Shown: piece after piece, positions 24,521 through 33,330 of the stretch
Numbering within the stretch: position 1 is the stretch's first letter
Layout of the letters: each line of letters opens with the position of its first letter
From: Methylomonas sp. ZR1
GTDB taxonomy: Bacteria; Pseudomonadota; Gammaproteobacteria; Methylococcales; Methylomonadaceae
Assembly (NCBI RefSeq): GCF_013141865.1
Contig: NZ_RCST01000001.1
Coordinates: forward strand, 2,976,001-3,040,000
Reading direction: 5' to 3'
DNA length: 64,000 nt
Position numbers and translations under genes: made by a program
Notes under the pieces: model-generated
Databases searched by the model: none
What the model was told of the DNA's origin: nothing
The model's input: only the letters and a program-made list of their open reading frames with translations

Positions 24521-25833
24521 TAGTGTTCATCTTGACCGCAGGTTTTGGGCTGTAAAGGATGAGTGGCCGATACGATCCACACTGGATTTTCGGCCTGCAT
24601 GCGATGCATGGCCAGAATCGGGCTACTACGGGAAGCTTGAATCTGGCAGACGTCCCAGTCTGCGCCGAGCTGTTTCAGGGTCTCGACGGCGGTGGACAGG
24701 TTCTCCAGCGTGACGAAATTCATCACCAGCCAACCCGCCGGGCGCAAACGCCCTAAACACAAGGCGATCAGTTCGGCCAATTCCCCGCCGGAACCGCCGA
24801 TGAATACCGCATCCGGATCGCGCCAGGTGTCGAGAAATTGCGGCGCCTTGCCCTGCACGAAGCTGTAATTGTTGATGCCCCAGGAAGCCTGATTCTGTTC
24901 CACATTAGCAATATCATCGGCGTTTTTTTCGATGGCAAATACATGCCCGTCCGGACACAAGCGCGCGGCCTCCAGACCCACCGAGCCGGAGCCGGCGCCG
25001 ATGTCCCAGACAATACTGCTTCTTGTCAGCTGCATGCGGGCAAGCGATACCGCCCTCACTTCGCGTTTGGTGATCAGACCTTTTTCAGGCTTGCGCTGCT
25101 GAAAGCTGTCGTCGCTGACCCCGAACAGTACCGGTGCGGGCACAGCCGCTTTGCGTTTCAGAATGACTACGTTGGGATCTCGATAGCTGTTTTGGGCCAC
25201 CTCAGCGATGGTCAGCCAGGCGCTGACGCGCTGTTCCGGTTGCTTTAGGGCTTCGGCAATCGCCATTTCGAACACATCGGCCAAGCCTTCGATTTGCAAT
25301 AAGCGGGCGATACGCGCCGGGGTGTTGTCCGGGCTGGTCAATATCGCCAGCAAATCGTGTTGGCGGCAGCGCTGAGCCAATTCGTACAAGCCATGCTCCG
25401 GCGTGGCCCCGCGCAGCCATTCACCGGCATCCTTACTGTGGATCGAAGCGATAGCGGCGGCTTGCCAAGACAATTTCAACTCGGCAAAGGCCAATTGCAG
25501 GGTGCTCAGATTGGGCAGGATACGCACACGGCTGGATTCCAGTTTGCCGGCCAGAAACCCGGCGATGCCGTGACACAAGGGGTCACCAGTGGCCAGTACC
25601 GCGACCGCTTCATTGCGTGCCAACGCGGCATTGATCCAGTCCGGCACTTGTTTGAGTTGCCCGGTTAAGTCGTAGTGTCTAGCTTCAATGATGTCATCAG
25701 CCAGCGTTGCCAGCAGACGGCTACCGGCGATGACATGCTTGGCTTCGCGTAATACCTGCAAGGCCTCCTGGCTCAGGCTGGCGACGCCGTTGTCGAGTAC
25801 GCCGATAAAACTGCACATCGCTTGCATGATCAA
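24520..25833 (-). CDS. cobL: CbiET/CobL precorrin-6Y C5,15-methyltransferase (decarboxylating)
   Basis: A 437-residue fusion of the CbiE-type methyltransferase (residues 1 to about 205: FIGVLDNGVASLSQEAL, AVAVLATGDPLCHGIAGFL) and the CbiT-type methyltransferase/decarboxylase (residues about 235-437: VWDIGAGSGSVGLEAARL, DAVFIGGSGGELAELI). It methylates C5 and C15 and removes the C12 acetate carboxyl. Its ATGA overlaps the cbiD stop. The last stop base comes from the IS5 end: the codon is now TAG, where joining the flanks gives TAA, so protein length is unchanged. Confidence 0.93.
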   Translation of the reverse strand: MIMQAMCSFIGVLDNGVASLSQEALQVLREAKHVIAGSRLLATLADDIIEARHYDLTGQLKQVPDWINAALARNEAVAVLATGDPLCHGIAGFLAGKLESSRVRILPNLSTLQLAFAELKLSWQAAAIASIHSKDAGEWLRGATPEHGLYELAQRCRQHDLLAILTSPDNTPARIARLLQIEGLADVFEMAIAEALKQPEQRVSAWLTIAEVAQNSYRDPNVVILKRKAAVPAPVLFGVSDDSFQQRKPEKGLITKREVRAVSLARMQLTRSSIVWDIGAGSGSVGLEAARLCPDGHVFAIEKNADDIANVEQNQASWGINNYSFVQGKAPQFLDTWRDPDAVFIGGSGGELAELIALCLGRLRPAGWLVMNFVTLENLSTAVETLKQLGADWDVCQIQASRSSPILAMHRMQAENPVWIVSATHPLQPKTCGQDEH

Positions 25834-26933
25834 TTCCTTCCGGCTTCGGCCAGTTTGTTGCCATCGAAATCACACACCAGAACACTGATGTGAAAACGGC
25901 CGGGATAACGGTTTTCCAAGGTGGCGATGACTCGGTTAGCCAGTTCGACATGAAATTCGTATTCCAACCCCAACTCGGCCATGCATTCGGAGGCGTAGCG
26001 AGCGGTTTCCTGGGCGGCGATGGCGTCGCACACATCGTCCGGCGCACCGATGCTTCGGGCAATATCGGCGACCAGTTCCACATCGACTGGGGCGCGACCG
26101 GCATGAGTAATGGTTTCACCCTGGGCCATTTTGGTCAGCTTGCCGACCATGCCGCCGATGATGATGTTCCGAATCCCGCAACGAGCGGCGGCGTCCAGTG
26201 CGGGTGTTAGAAAGTCGCCCATTTGCACGAAACAGCTTTCATCCAGCTCGGGCAATTCGCGCATCACGAATTTCTCGGTGCGGCCGCCGGTCGTCAGTAC
26301 CACGCTAGCCTGACCCTGATTGGCCGCCACTTCCACGCCTTGCACCACGCTAGCCCGAAATGCCGCCGTGGAATACGGATGCACAATCCCGGTCGTACCT
26401 AAAATCGAAATGCCGCCGATAATGCCCAAACGATAGTTCAGGGTTTTTTTCGCCATCTCTTCGCCGCCCGGCACCGAGATTGTTACCTGTAAGCCTCGAG
26501 TTTTTAGCGCTTCGGCGGCGATCAGACGGATGTTATCTTCGATATTTTTTCGCGGAACCGGATTGATGGCCGGACCGCCGACCGCCAGCCCCAAACCAGG
26601 CCGAGTGATCAGGCCTATGCCTTCGCCGCCTTGCAAGACGATAGTGTCTGGTTGTTCTATCCACATCACATCCGCCGTCACCCGAGCGTGATGGGTGCAG
26701 TCTGGATCGTCGCCGGCGTCTTTTTCGATGACAGCATGTGCTCGGTCGTTCTGTACAAAGCTTTCTTCGACTTTGAACGCCACGTCTTGTCCGTTGGGCA
26801 GCACGCAGTCGATAGTGTCCGGCACGCGCCCATTTAGCAAACCCTGCACTGCCGCCCGTGCAGCTGCCGCCGAACAGGCGCCGGTGGTGTAACCCTGGCG
26901 GGTACCTTTGGGTTTGCGTTCCGGCATTGCCAT
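25830..26933 (-). CDS. cbiD: CbiD cobalt-precorrin-5B C1-methyltransferase
   Basis: A 367-residue enzyme with the unmistakable CbiD start GYTTGACSAAAARAAVQGLL near residue 14, GIGLITRPGLGLAVGGPAIN, and GTTGIVHPYSTAAFRASVVQ. It adds the C1 methyl group in the oxygen-independent pathway. Presence of CbiD with CbiX and CbiG shows that the operon encodes the early-cobalt route and not the CobG/CobF/CobNST route. It is 4 bp after cbiC. Length is normal for the family. Confidence 0.95.
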   Translation of the reverse strand: MAMPERKPKGTRQGYTTGACSAAAARAAVQGLLNGRVPDTIDCVLPNGQDVAFKVEESFVQNDRAHAVIEKDAGDDPDCTHHARVTADVMWIEQPDTIVLQGGEGIGLITRPGLGLAVGGPAINPVPRKNIEDNIRLIAAEALKTRGLQVTISVPGGEEMAKKTLNYRLGIIGGISILGTTGIVHPYSTAAFRASVVQGVEVAANQGQASVVLTTGGRTEKFVMRELPELDESCFVQMGDFLTPALDAAARCGIRNIIIGGMVGKLTKMAQGETITHAGRAPVDVELVADIARSIGAPDDVCDAIAAQETARYASECMAELGLEYEFHVELANRVIATLENRYPGRFHISVLVCDFDGNKLAEAGRN

Positions 26934-26937
26934 GCTA

Positions 26938-27606
26938 TCAGCCGTTTTTCTGCCGGGTTTCCGCCAAGCTCAGTAAGGCATGAATCGCCGCGACGACCAA
27001 GGTCGAGCCGCCTTTACGTCCACGGGTGATGATCCATGGCACATCGTGTAATTCGGCGAGTAAATCCTTGGATTCCGCTGCCGAGACAAAGCCGACCGGC
27101 ATGCCGACGATCAGCGCCGGTTTAATGCCGTCTTCTTTGATCATCCGCAATACTTCCAACAACGCGGTGGGTGCATTACCGACGGCGACAATGCCGCCGT
27201 CGAGTAAACCCAGGCGCTGCGCTTTACGCATGGCTTGCACCGCACGGGTGCTGTTGATTTGTTTGGCCGCGGCTATGACATCCTCGTCGGCAATGAATTG
27301 ATGGGTTTCGATTCCGAAGTGGGCCAGACGCGGCTTCGATAGGCCGACGCAAATCATTTCCACATCGGCGATGATCTGCGCACCGCCGAGTATTGCCTGA
27401 ATACCGGCTGCGACCGCATCGTCGGAAAATTCGGTCAGACCATTGAATTCAAAATCGGCGGTGGCGTGTATCATGCGTCGCACCACCTGCCACTGACCAT
27501 CACTGTAACCGTGGCTGCCCACTTCGTGATCGACGATGGCAAACGAATCGTGCTCGATCTGTTGTCCGGCCTGGGTGAGTTGTTCGGTTTGAATGTTGTG
27601 GCTCAT
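26938..27606 (-). CDS. cbiC: CbiC/CobH (cobalt-)precorrin-8X methylmutase
   Basis: A 222-residue enzyme that moves a methyl group from C11 to C12 to give cobyrinate. Signatures are SFAIVDHEV, RRMIHATADFEF (the catalytic His), ICVGLSKPRLAHFG and GNAPTALLEVLRMI, plus GMPVGFVSAAESK. The start was set at MSHNIQTEQL (27606), which matches normal length; the longer upstream extension overlaps cbiX and has no family resemblance. It begins 7 bp after the cbiX stop. Confidence 0.94.
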   Translation of the reverse strand: MSHNIQTEQLTQAGQQIEHDSFAIVDHEVGSHGYSDGQWQVVRRMIHATADFEFNGLTEFSDDAVAAGIQAILGGAQIIADVEMICVGLSKPRLAHFGIETHQFIADEDVIAAAKQINSTRAVQAMRKAQRLGLLDGGIVAVGNAPTALLEVLRMIKEDGIKPALIVGMPVGFVSAAESKDLLAELHDVPWIITRGRKGGSTLVVAAIHALLSLAETRQKNG

Positions 27607-27613
27607 AACCTGC

Positions 27614-28438
27614 TCAATGATGGTGGTGGTGATGCTCGGCCTGTTCCCGGTACTGGCAGCCGTCGCATTCCAGCATTTTCGGTGCCAACGGATCGGTCGC
27701 TTCCGTGACGCGTTGCTCCAATAATTTAAAAACCGCAGGATCAAAACCAAAATAAGTACCGGAACCGAACGCAATCTGCGGATATTGGCTTTTCAACCGT
27801 TCGATTTGCTTGCCGATGCGTTCTATCAGCAGGCCGGTGAACAGGTAATAGGGCAAAATGGCAATTTGCGTCATGCCCAGACGCACCTGACGTTGCACTG
27901 CCGTTTCCAGACGTGGATGGGTAATCCCGGTAAAGGCGATGTCGATCAATTCGTGCTCGGTAACCTCAAACAGCCAACGCGCCAGTTTCGCCAGTTCGCC
28001 GTTGGCAACCTTGTCCGATGAGCCACGGCCTAAAATGATCACGCCAGTGGTTTTCGGGTCCGGCATCGCCAGTGATTTAAGCGCTGATTTGAGCTGTTTT
28101 TGCAGGATGACCAACAAGGTTTCGTTACTGCCTAGATGCGGCGCATAGATGAATTCGACGGTTGGAAATTTTTCGCGGGCTTCCTCGATATGCTCGGGGA
28201 TCTCCATCTTCACATGCCCGGCGGCACTGATGATCAGCGGCACGACAATCACTCGGCTGGATCCTTGCGCGGCACGGCACAAACCTTCTTCCAGCAGCAC
28301 GTCGGCCAGTTCGATGTAACATAAGTCGATGCGCCAATCGGGGTGCTGTGCCTGCCATTGTTGTTGAAATTCGCGAATTTCATCGTTACCGGCCTGATTA
28401 CGTGAACCGTGGCCGACCAGAAGGATGGTGGTTGTCAT
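27614..28438 (-). CDS. cbiX: CbiX sirohydrochlorin cobaltochelatase with natural His6 tail
   Basis: A 274-residue long-form chelatase that inserts cobalt into sirohydrochlorin. The first active-site loop is LLVGHGSRNQ (residues 6-15), with the second metal histidine in ISAAGHVKMEIP. The C-terminal half is a second chelatase-like domain (GVIILGRGSSDKVANGE). The extreme C-terminus is CDGCQYREQAEHHHHHH: a CxxC followed by six histidines, a probable metal-buffering tail. Histidine-rich regions and a C-terminal Fe-S site are known in other CbiX proteins. ATGA overlap with cbiF upstream. Confidence 0.94.
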   Translation of the reverse strand: MTTTILLVGHGSRNQAGNDEIREFQQQWQAQHPDWRIDLCYIELADVLLEEGLCRAAQGSSRVIVVPLIISAAGHVKMEIPEHIEEAREKFPTVEFIYAPHLGSNETLLVILQKQLKSALKSLAMPDPKTTGVIILGRGSSDKVANGELAKLARWLFEVTEHELIDIAFTGITHPRLETAVQRQVRLGMTQIAILPYYLFTGLLIERIGKQIERLKSQYPQIAFGSGTYFGFDPAVFKLLEQRVTEATDPLAPKMLECDGCQYREQAEHHHHHH

Positions 28439-29259
28439 GCTTGCTCCTCGGGATTTGGCCGTTCGGCACGGCGAAAACGATGGGTAAAACCGGCATCATA
28501 AAGTTTGGATTTTTTTAACTCGGGCCAATGACGGGCGCCCAGCGTTGGACTGACCACGATCATCGCCTGGCTGTTAATTTTGGCGGCCCGGCAGCGTTCG
28601 CGAATATCAGCAAGCGTGCCGCGGATAATCAGCTGCTCATCCGGCCAACTGGCTTTGTGGACCACCAATACCGGTGCATCATCCGCCCAACCTGCGTCTT
28701 TTAATTCGCGTTCGATCGTGGGCAACAAGGTAATCGATAAAAACAGGCACAGCGTGGTGTGATGGCTGGCCAATTCTTGCAAGGATTCACCGTCCGGCAT
28801 CGGCGTGCGGCCTTCAACGCGGGTTAAAATCACGGTTTGCGTGACTTCCGGCAAGGTCAGACTTTCCACCGCGCAAGCCATCGCGGCGAATGCCGACGAG
28901 ACGCCCGGCACTACTTCGACGGCAATGTTGGCCGCATCCAGCGGTTGCACCATTTCGATTAATGCGCCATACAAGCCAGGGTCGCCGGTTTGCAGGCGAA
29001 TCACGATTTTTCCAGGCCCGGCTTGTTCGATCAGCCAGTCGGTAATCTGCTCCAGGGTCATATCCTTGGAATCTTTGATCACGCAAGTGTCAGGCGCCCA
29101 TTGCGTCGCGGCGGCTTGTACCAGCGAACCGGCGAACAAAATGGCGTCAGCCTTGGCGATTAAGTCGCGGCCTTTGACGGTGATTAGATCGGGGGCACCC
29201 GGACCTGCGCCGACAAACCAGACCTTCTGCTGATTAGGCTGAATAGAGTGAGCGCTCAT
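28435..29259 (-). CDS. cbiF: CbiF/CobM (cobalt-)precorrin-4 C11-methyltransferase
   Basis: A 274-residue SAM methyltransferase with VWFVGAGPGAPDLITVKGRD, IVIRLQTGDPGLYGALIEM and VEVVPGVSSAFAAMACAVES. It methylates C11. It overlaps cbiA upstream by 4 bp (ATGA) and cbiX downstream by 4 bp. The C-terminal 40 residues (LGARHWPELKKSKLYDAGFT) match the usual family end. Confidence 0.94.
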   Translation of the reverse strand: MSAHSIQPNQQKVWFVGAGPGAPDLITVKGRDLIAKADAILFAGSLVQAAATQWAPDTCVIKDSKDMTLEQITDWLIEQAGPGKIVIRLQTGDPGLYGALIEMVQPLDAANIAVEVVPGVSSAFAAMACAVESLTLPEVTQTVILTRVEGRTPMPDGESLQELASHHTTLCLFLSITLLPTIERELKDAGWADDAPVLVVHKASWPDEQLIIRGTLADIRERCRAAKINSQAMIVVSPTLGARHWPELKKSKLYDAGFTHRFRRAERPNPEEQA

Positions 29260-30557
29260 AGAAAAAATCCAGCCGCAACCTGCGGATTGAATGGGAAATA
29301 GTTATGCAGATAAGACCCTTGCAGCGAACCCACCCGGTAAAAGTTTTCGCTGCGACTACGATTGCGTTGCGGCTTCGATTCGGTGAACGGCTGCAGTGTC
29401 GTTTCCAGTTGCGAGTGATGAAAACTGTGGCCGCGAATTTCGCCTTGTTCTAGCTGCAAACTGTGCATGCCCAGATTCACCAAGCGTTTTTGCATCTGCG
29501 CGCTGCCGGGTAGTAATCCTGCCATTGCTGCCGCATGGCCGTCTTTATCGGTCAAGCGTTCCAGCAAATATAAAAAGCCGCCACATTCGGCGTAAATCGG
29601 CTTACCGGCTTGATGATATGCATGCAGAGATTGTTTCATGGCAACATTATCGGCCAATGTTTGAAGATGCAGCTCCGGGTAACCGCCGGGCAGATAGAGG
29701 CTGTCTGCTTCGGGTAAGGCATGGTCGGCCAGAGGCGAGAAAAAAGTCAGTTCAGCGCCCATGGCTTGCAAACAATCCAGATTGGCTTGATAGATAAACG
29801 AAAACGCCGCATCGCGAGCCACAGCGATAAGCTTACCGGCCAGTAACGGTCGTGGCGGCGTCGTGACGATCGGGAAGAATGCGACCGGCTCCGACAATCG
29901 GCACGGCGCAAGACTGCTTAGCAATTCGGCGGCGCGTGTCAGACGAGCATCAAGGTCGCCGATTTCGTCGGCCTGTAATAAGCCTAAGTGCCGAGACGGC
30001 AAACCGACCGCGTCATCTTTCGCCATGGCAGCCAGCAAGGGCATACTTTCCGGCAATGCCTCTTCCAGCAGTTTGGCATGACCAGGACTGCCGACTTTGT
30101 TGGCGATGACACCGGCAAACGGCAAGTTGGCTCTGTAATGGGCTAAGCCATAAGCCACTGCGGCAAAAGTTTGTGCCATGCCGCCCGCATCGATGACAAC
30201 GGCCACCGGCACATTTAACGTTTGCGCTAAATCGGCGCTGCTGCTATCGCCGTCGAACAAGCCCATGACACCTTCAATCAAGATGATGTCCGCTTCGGCT
30301 GCCGAGTTATAAAGCATCTCACGGCAATGCGCTTCGCCCATCATCCATAAATCCAGCTGATAAACCGGCTGTCCGCAAGCAAAGCTCAATATTTGCGGAT
30401 CGATAAAATCCGGTCCGGTTTTGAACACGCGTACCTTGCGGTTTTGCTGGCGATGGTAATAGGTCAAGGCTGCGGTGATAGTGGTTTTGCCCTGACCGGA
30501 GGCCGGGGCGCTGATAAACATCGCCGGGCAATGACGTGCTGCAGTGGCATTCATCAT
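29256..30557 (-). CDS. cbiA: CbiA/CobB cobyrinic acid a,c-diamide synthase
   Basis: A 433-residue glutamine-dependent amidase. The N-terminal ATPase domain has the P-loop SAPASGQGKTTITAAL (residues 16-31) and FKTGPDFIDP. The C-terminal class I glutamine amidotransferase domain has the nucleophile in KPIYAECGGFLYL and LPGGYPELH. It amidates side chains a and c of cobyrinate. Its ATG shares one base with the cbtA stop (TAATG), so translation is coupled. Confidence 0.94.
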   Translation of the reverse strand: MMNATAARHCPAMFISAPASGQGKTTITAALTYYHRQQNRKVRVFKTGPDFIDPQILSFACGQPVYQLDLWMMGEAHCREMLYNSAAEADIILIEGVMGLFDGDSSSADLAQTLNVPVAVVIDAGGMAQTFAAVAYGLAHYRANLPFAGVIANKVGSPGHAKLLEEALPESMPLLAAMAKDDAVGLPSRHLGLLQADEIGDLDARLTRAAELLSSLAPCRLSEPVAFFPIVTTPPRPLLAGKLIAVARDAAFSFIYQANLDCLQAMGAELTFFSPLADHALPEADSLYLPGGYPELHLQTLADNVAMKQSLHAYHQAGKPIYAECGGFLYLLERLTDKDGHAAAMAGLLPGSAQMQKRLVNLGMHSLQLEQGEIRGHSFHHSQLETTLQPFTESKPQRNRSRSENFYRVGSLQGSYLHNYFPFNPQVAAGFFL

Positions 30558-31204
30558 TAAAACGTAACTTTACGCAACAATCGGCCCGATATGGCGCCTA
30601 AGGTCAGCCAGAAAATAGCGTTGTTGATGGATGTCAACACCACAAAATGCTGTTGTAAGGCTTCGGGCGCTAAAGCCTGGGCAACCTCCGGATGCGGTGC
30701 GCCGATCAGATGCGGTAAGGCCAGTAAGCCAGCTCCGCCGATTTGCAGCCAGCGCGGTTTGGTCAAAAACAGACCAAACAAGCCAATCGCGGTAGCGGCG
30801 GCCGTAAAAAGCCACCACGCTTGGCGACTATGTAATTCGGCGCTGTCGGTGCCGGGCAACTCCGGCGGCAAGCCCAATGATGGCGCGACAAAAAATACCA
30901 AATAACCGGCCAAACCCCAGCCGAGTCCGTACAGGTAACCGCGTTGATCCCGCCAGTACAGGGCGGCACTGATAAACAAGGCAAAGCCGAAGCCGGTCAG
31001 GCCATTGAATAGCAAGGTAAAGCCATTACGTTGCCAGCCGTCCATCGGTTGCCAGTCATGCACATGCTCAGCCGATGGTGTTTCGAATTGTTCGGCAGCC
31101 AAAATCAAGGGCGAGGTTTGATAATGTTGCAGCACGCTGAGCAACAAGCCGCCCAATAGTCCAGTCAGCAGCGAAACTACGACCAGCTTACGAAAATCAG
31201 CCAT
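30557..31204 (-). CDS. cbtA: CbtA-type cobalt transporter subunit
   Basis: A 215-residue inner-membrane protein with about five membrane segments: VVVSLLTGLLGGLLLSVLQH, a segment ending ISAALYW, LGWGLAGYLVFFVAPSLGLP, FTAAATAIGLFGLFL and a C-terminal FWLTLGAISGRLL. It belongs to the CbtA family, predicted to take up cobalt together with CbtB, and is commonly controlled by B12 riboswitches. The start at MADFRKLV (31204) was chosen over a longer ORF because it begins the first membrane segment and lies one base after the cbtB stop. Confidence 0.9.
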   Translation of the reverse strand: MADFRKLVVVSLLTGLLGGLLLSVLQHYQTSPLILAAEQFETPSAEHVHDWQPMDGWQRNGFTLLFNGLTGFGFALFISAALYWRDQRGYLYGLGWGLAGYLVFFVAPSLGLPPELPGTDSAELHSRQAWWLFTAAATAIGLFGLFLTKPRWLQIGGAGLLALPHLIGAPHPEVAQALAPEALQQHFVVLTSINNAIFWLTLGAISGRLLRKVTF

Positions 31205-31205
31205 A

Positions 31206-31382
31206 TTAATGGCAAGGAAATGCTGCGCTGTGACGTCCGTCGTGGGCGGCGTTATGTAGATAGTTATTGGCATCCTGCACGAAACCCAGACCTAAAACGA
31301 TGGTCAAGCCCAAAACAACAGCACTCAGGCCGGGCAGGATTTTTGAGGAAGAAAGGGTGGTAGATGCTGCGAGTGTTTTCAT
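31206..31382 (-). CDS. cbtB: CbtB cobalt transporter small subunit
   Basis: A 58-residue protein with one membrane segment (GLSAVVLGLTIVLGLGFV) and a C-terminal histidine motif HDGRHSAAFPCH that probably binds cobalt outside the membrane. This is the CbtB layout and length. The start at MKTLAAS was chosen by family length; longer upstream starts run into the riboswitch. It is the first gene of the operon, about 100 bp downstream of the riboswitch core. Confidence 0.9.
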   Translation of the reverse strand: MKTLAASTTLSSSKILPGLSAVVLGLTIVLGLGFVQDANNYLHNAAHDGRHSAAFPCH

Positions 31383-31477
31383 GGCTGTCTGTTCCGAATA
31401 CGGTGGACGGAATAACAGAGGGGAAGACAAACCAAAAAAACACCGATTTGACAGATCGCCCTCCGCAATACTGTTGA

Positions 31478-31606
31478 CTACAGTTTTAGGCCTGTCTCCG
31501 GGCTCGTGACGAATCACCTACCGTTGCGGGGGCAGCGTCGGCATTTAACCGACTTCCAGTTTCACCCGCGAAAAGCGGGAACCTTAAAACCAGTGGCGAT
31601 TATATG
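31478..31606 (-). promoter_or_regulatory. Cobalamin riboswitch controlling the cbt-cbi operon
   Basis: Read on the minus strand, the region shows the conserved B12-riboswitch core: GACGCTGCCCCCGCAACGGT (the B12 box lies about 31521-31540), preceded by GAAACTGG and GGTTCCCGC, and followed by CACGAGCCCGGAGACAGGCC. It sits between the presumed promoter and cbtB and should lower expression of cobalt uptake and corrin synthesis when adenosylcobalamin is plentiful. Confidence 0.95.
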
Positions 31607-32410
31607 CCGCAGCTAGTCATAGGGCAAATGAAATGTATCGTTCTGTTCTTTATCGTGTTCACGATCACTGGAATCCGCATTTACGCTCCGGTTTTGATTG
31701 TGGAAAAGTCCTCGTTTACGGGCAAATTCTAAGATTTTCGGCTCGCGGGTTTCGCAATATTTTTTCAATACCCCGGCTCAGTCGATCCATTTTTTTGAAT
31801 CAGAACTTCCGATGGAGCGTCCACCAGCAGCGACGATTTCATCCTCCGTGAACCGTCGCTTCGATTCTTCGAAATCCGCCTTATTTAACGACTCTTTGGC
31901 TAACGCGCGCGATATGCGGTGGCATTTTTCATCGATTGGCTCGTTATCCACCCAGTCAATCAAGTACTGAATCCCTCGCACCACCCCCAAACTAGGCCAC
32001 CGACAGTAACGGTATGGTTAGCAAACAGCCGATTCATAACAATGCCCCCAATAACCAAAGCGATATGAGCGAAGAAAAATGATTTTGAAACGTACTTAAT
32101 TAGACCCAACTCCAATTACGGCTCCATTTACCGTGGGCAAAGCCTCTGATAAGCAGAAAGAAGTTAGAAGAATTTCGGGATCATCAATTCTGCAAGACAT
32201 GCAAAAAGCCTAGCGTTATCAACTTGGCAGTCCACATATCGAAAAAAGAATCGGCTGTTGAAGAAGCCAATTGATTTGAACAATACCAGACCATATCAGT
32301 CGGGAGCTCCGGAGCTTTGTGACCCAAAACGGGTCACTTTGCGACCGGGACATTTGAGCATTACCTGCCTAGCATATCGACAACAGCCGTTAATCAACTA
32401 AGAGGCGTCT
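31607..32410. other. Gene-poor stretch between the riboswitch and the FlhD-like gene
   Basis: About 800 bp without a supported gene. The longest frame (31778-31990, minus, 70 codons) has no ribosome-binding site I trust and no recognisable family; it could be a decayed coding fragment. The operon promoter for cbtB should lie at the left end. An inverted repeat near 32319 is listed separately. Confidence 0.5.
32319..32337. promoter_or_regulatory. Inverted repeat upstream of the FlhD-like gene
   Basis: GTGACCC (32319-32325) and GGGTCAC (32331-32337) around AAAAC, 74 bp before the start codon at 32411. The short spacing and position fit an operator; a weak hairpin terminator (followed by TTT) is the alternative. 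Confidence 0.45.
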
Positions 32411-32704
32411 ATGTCAACACTGGATGAAGATCTTGCCCGATTAAATTTCGAATATCTCATGCTAGCCCGGGAATGCGCCCGCAGCAACCCGGCAGAAACA
32501 GCATGGCGATTTGGCTTGGATAAAGACCGCATAGAAAAACTCGCAGAAATGACTTTGGAGCATCTTCGGGAACAAGCTGAAAGTAGCCGAGCAGTCATTC
32601 AATTGTTGCCGGTCTTCGTTCCAAGTGGCCTTGCCATGGGCACCTACGTGGAATTATTTCAACCTTGTATTCCGAGATGGACAAATGAAGACAGTGCCAT
32701 TTAA
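32411..32704 (+). CDS. FlhD-like transcriptional co-activator, pair 1
   Basis: A 97-residue protein that follows the FlhD pattern: LNFEYLMLARECARSNPAET (compare the FlhD start NLSYLLLAQ), WRFGLDKDRIEKLAEMTLEH, then LREQAESSRAVIQLLP. FlhD forms a hexamer with FlhC that activates sigma-70 promoters. No flagellar genes are in the window, and the next gene is FlhC-like, so this is probably a SetD/AcaD-type regulator of a mobile element or accessory locus. Ribosome-binding site AAGAGG. It overlaps the FlhC-like gene by 20 bp. Confidence 0.75.
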   Translation: MSTLDEDLARLNFEYLMLARECARSNPAETAWRFGLDKDRIEKLAEMTLEHLREQAESSRAVIQLLPVFVPSGLAMGTYVELFQPCIPRWTNEDSAI

Positions 32705-33278
32705 AAAAGCATCAGATTTCGCCAATTACCTGGTTTTAGCCGAACAATTGATTCAGCTTGGCGCTCGTCCTCCCATCGTGAGTCAACTTTGTCGGTTGTC
32801 ACGCCAACAGAGTATCGACTTGTATAAATCAGTAAAAGGATACCCGCCCAAACAAGGCATGCTTCCTCATGATCATCAATGGGTCATTCAGTCAACCAAT
32901 CGCAATATTCACGCGTCGCTATTTTTAGGCATTCTCGATGATATTCGGCGGCGATTATCAATTCAGCATTCTTCAGCTCAGGCCTTGGTTGACGCCTATA
33001 GCATTTACAAAAACATCGCATCGAAAATATTAACCGAGCCAAAAGGAATATCTCCTGCAGCACAACAGTTCACGTTAGACATAAACAGAGCGTGGTCTTT
33101 AATGAGCATGCTCTTGGCCGGCGATTTGATATTCACTGTTTGCGCATATTGCAGCGCGCGCCACCTCAGCATGATTCACCCTGACGCAACCTTCAGCCAA
33201 TGCCCAATATGCAATGTTTGGACCGATCGTTCAGGAAGACGACGCTGGGTTTCTGCAAAGTCAAAAAAACCAATTTGA
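32685..33278 (+). CDS. FlhC-like transcriptional activator, pair 1
   Basis: A 197-residue protein. It has the FlhC landmarks: LIQLGARPPIVSQLCRLSRQ, LYKSVKGYPPKQGMLP (compare LYKELRGSPPPKGMLP of FlhC), NIHASLFLGI, and a C-terminal four-cysteine zinc site CAYCSARHL plus CPICNVW. It is the DNA-binding partner of the FlhD-like protein encoded just before it, in translational overlap. FlhC homologues outside flagellar clusters include SetC and AcaC, which switch on conjugative transfer of SXT and IncA/C elements; whether this pair has live targets here is unknown. The start at 32685 keeps the conserved N-terminus. Confidence 0.8.
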   Translation: MKTVPFKKASDFANYLVLAEQLIQLGARPPIVSQLCRLSRQQSIDLYKSVKGYPPKQGMLPHDHQWVIQSTNRNIHASLFLGILDDIRRRLSIQHSSAQALVDAYSIYKNIASKILTEPKGISPAAQQFTLDINRAWSLMSMLLAGDLIFTVCAYCSARHLSMIHPDATFSQCPICNVWTDRSGRRRWVSAKSKKPI

Positions 33279-33330
33279 ACACATCCATTGCCGCCTCGAG
33301 ACCATCCATTCGCTACTAAGGAGAAGTCGC

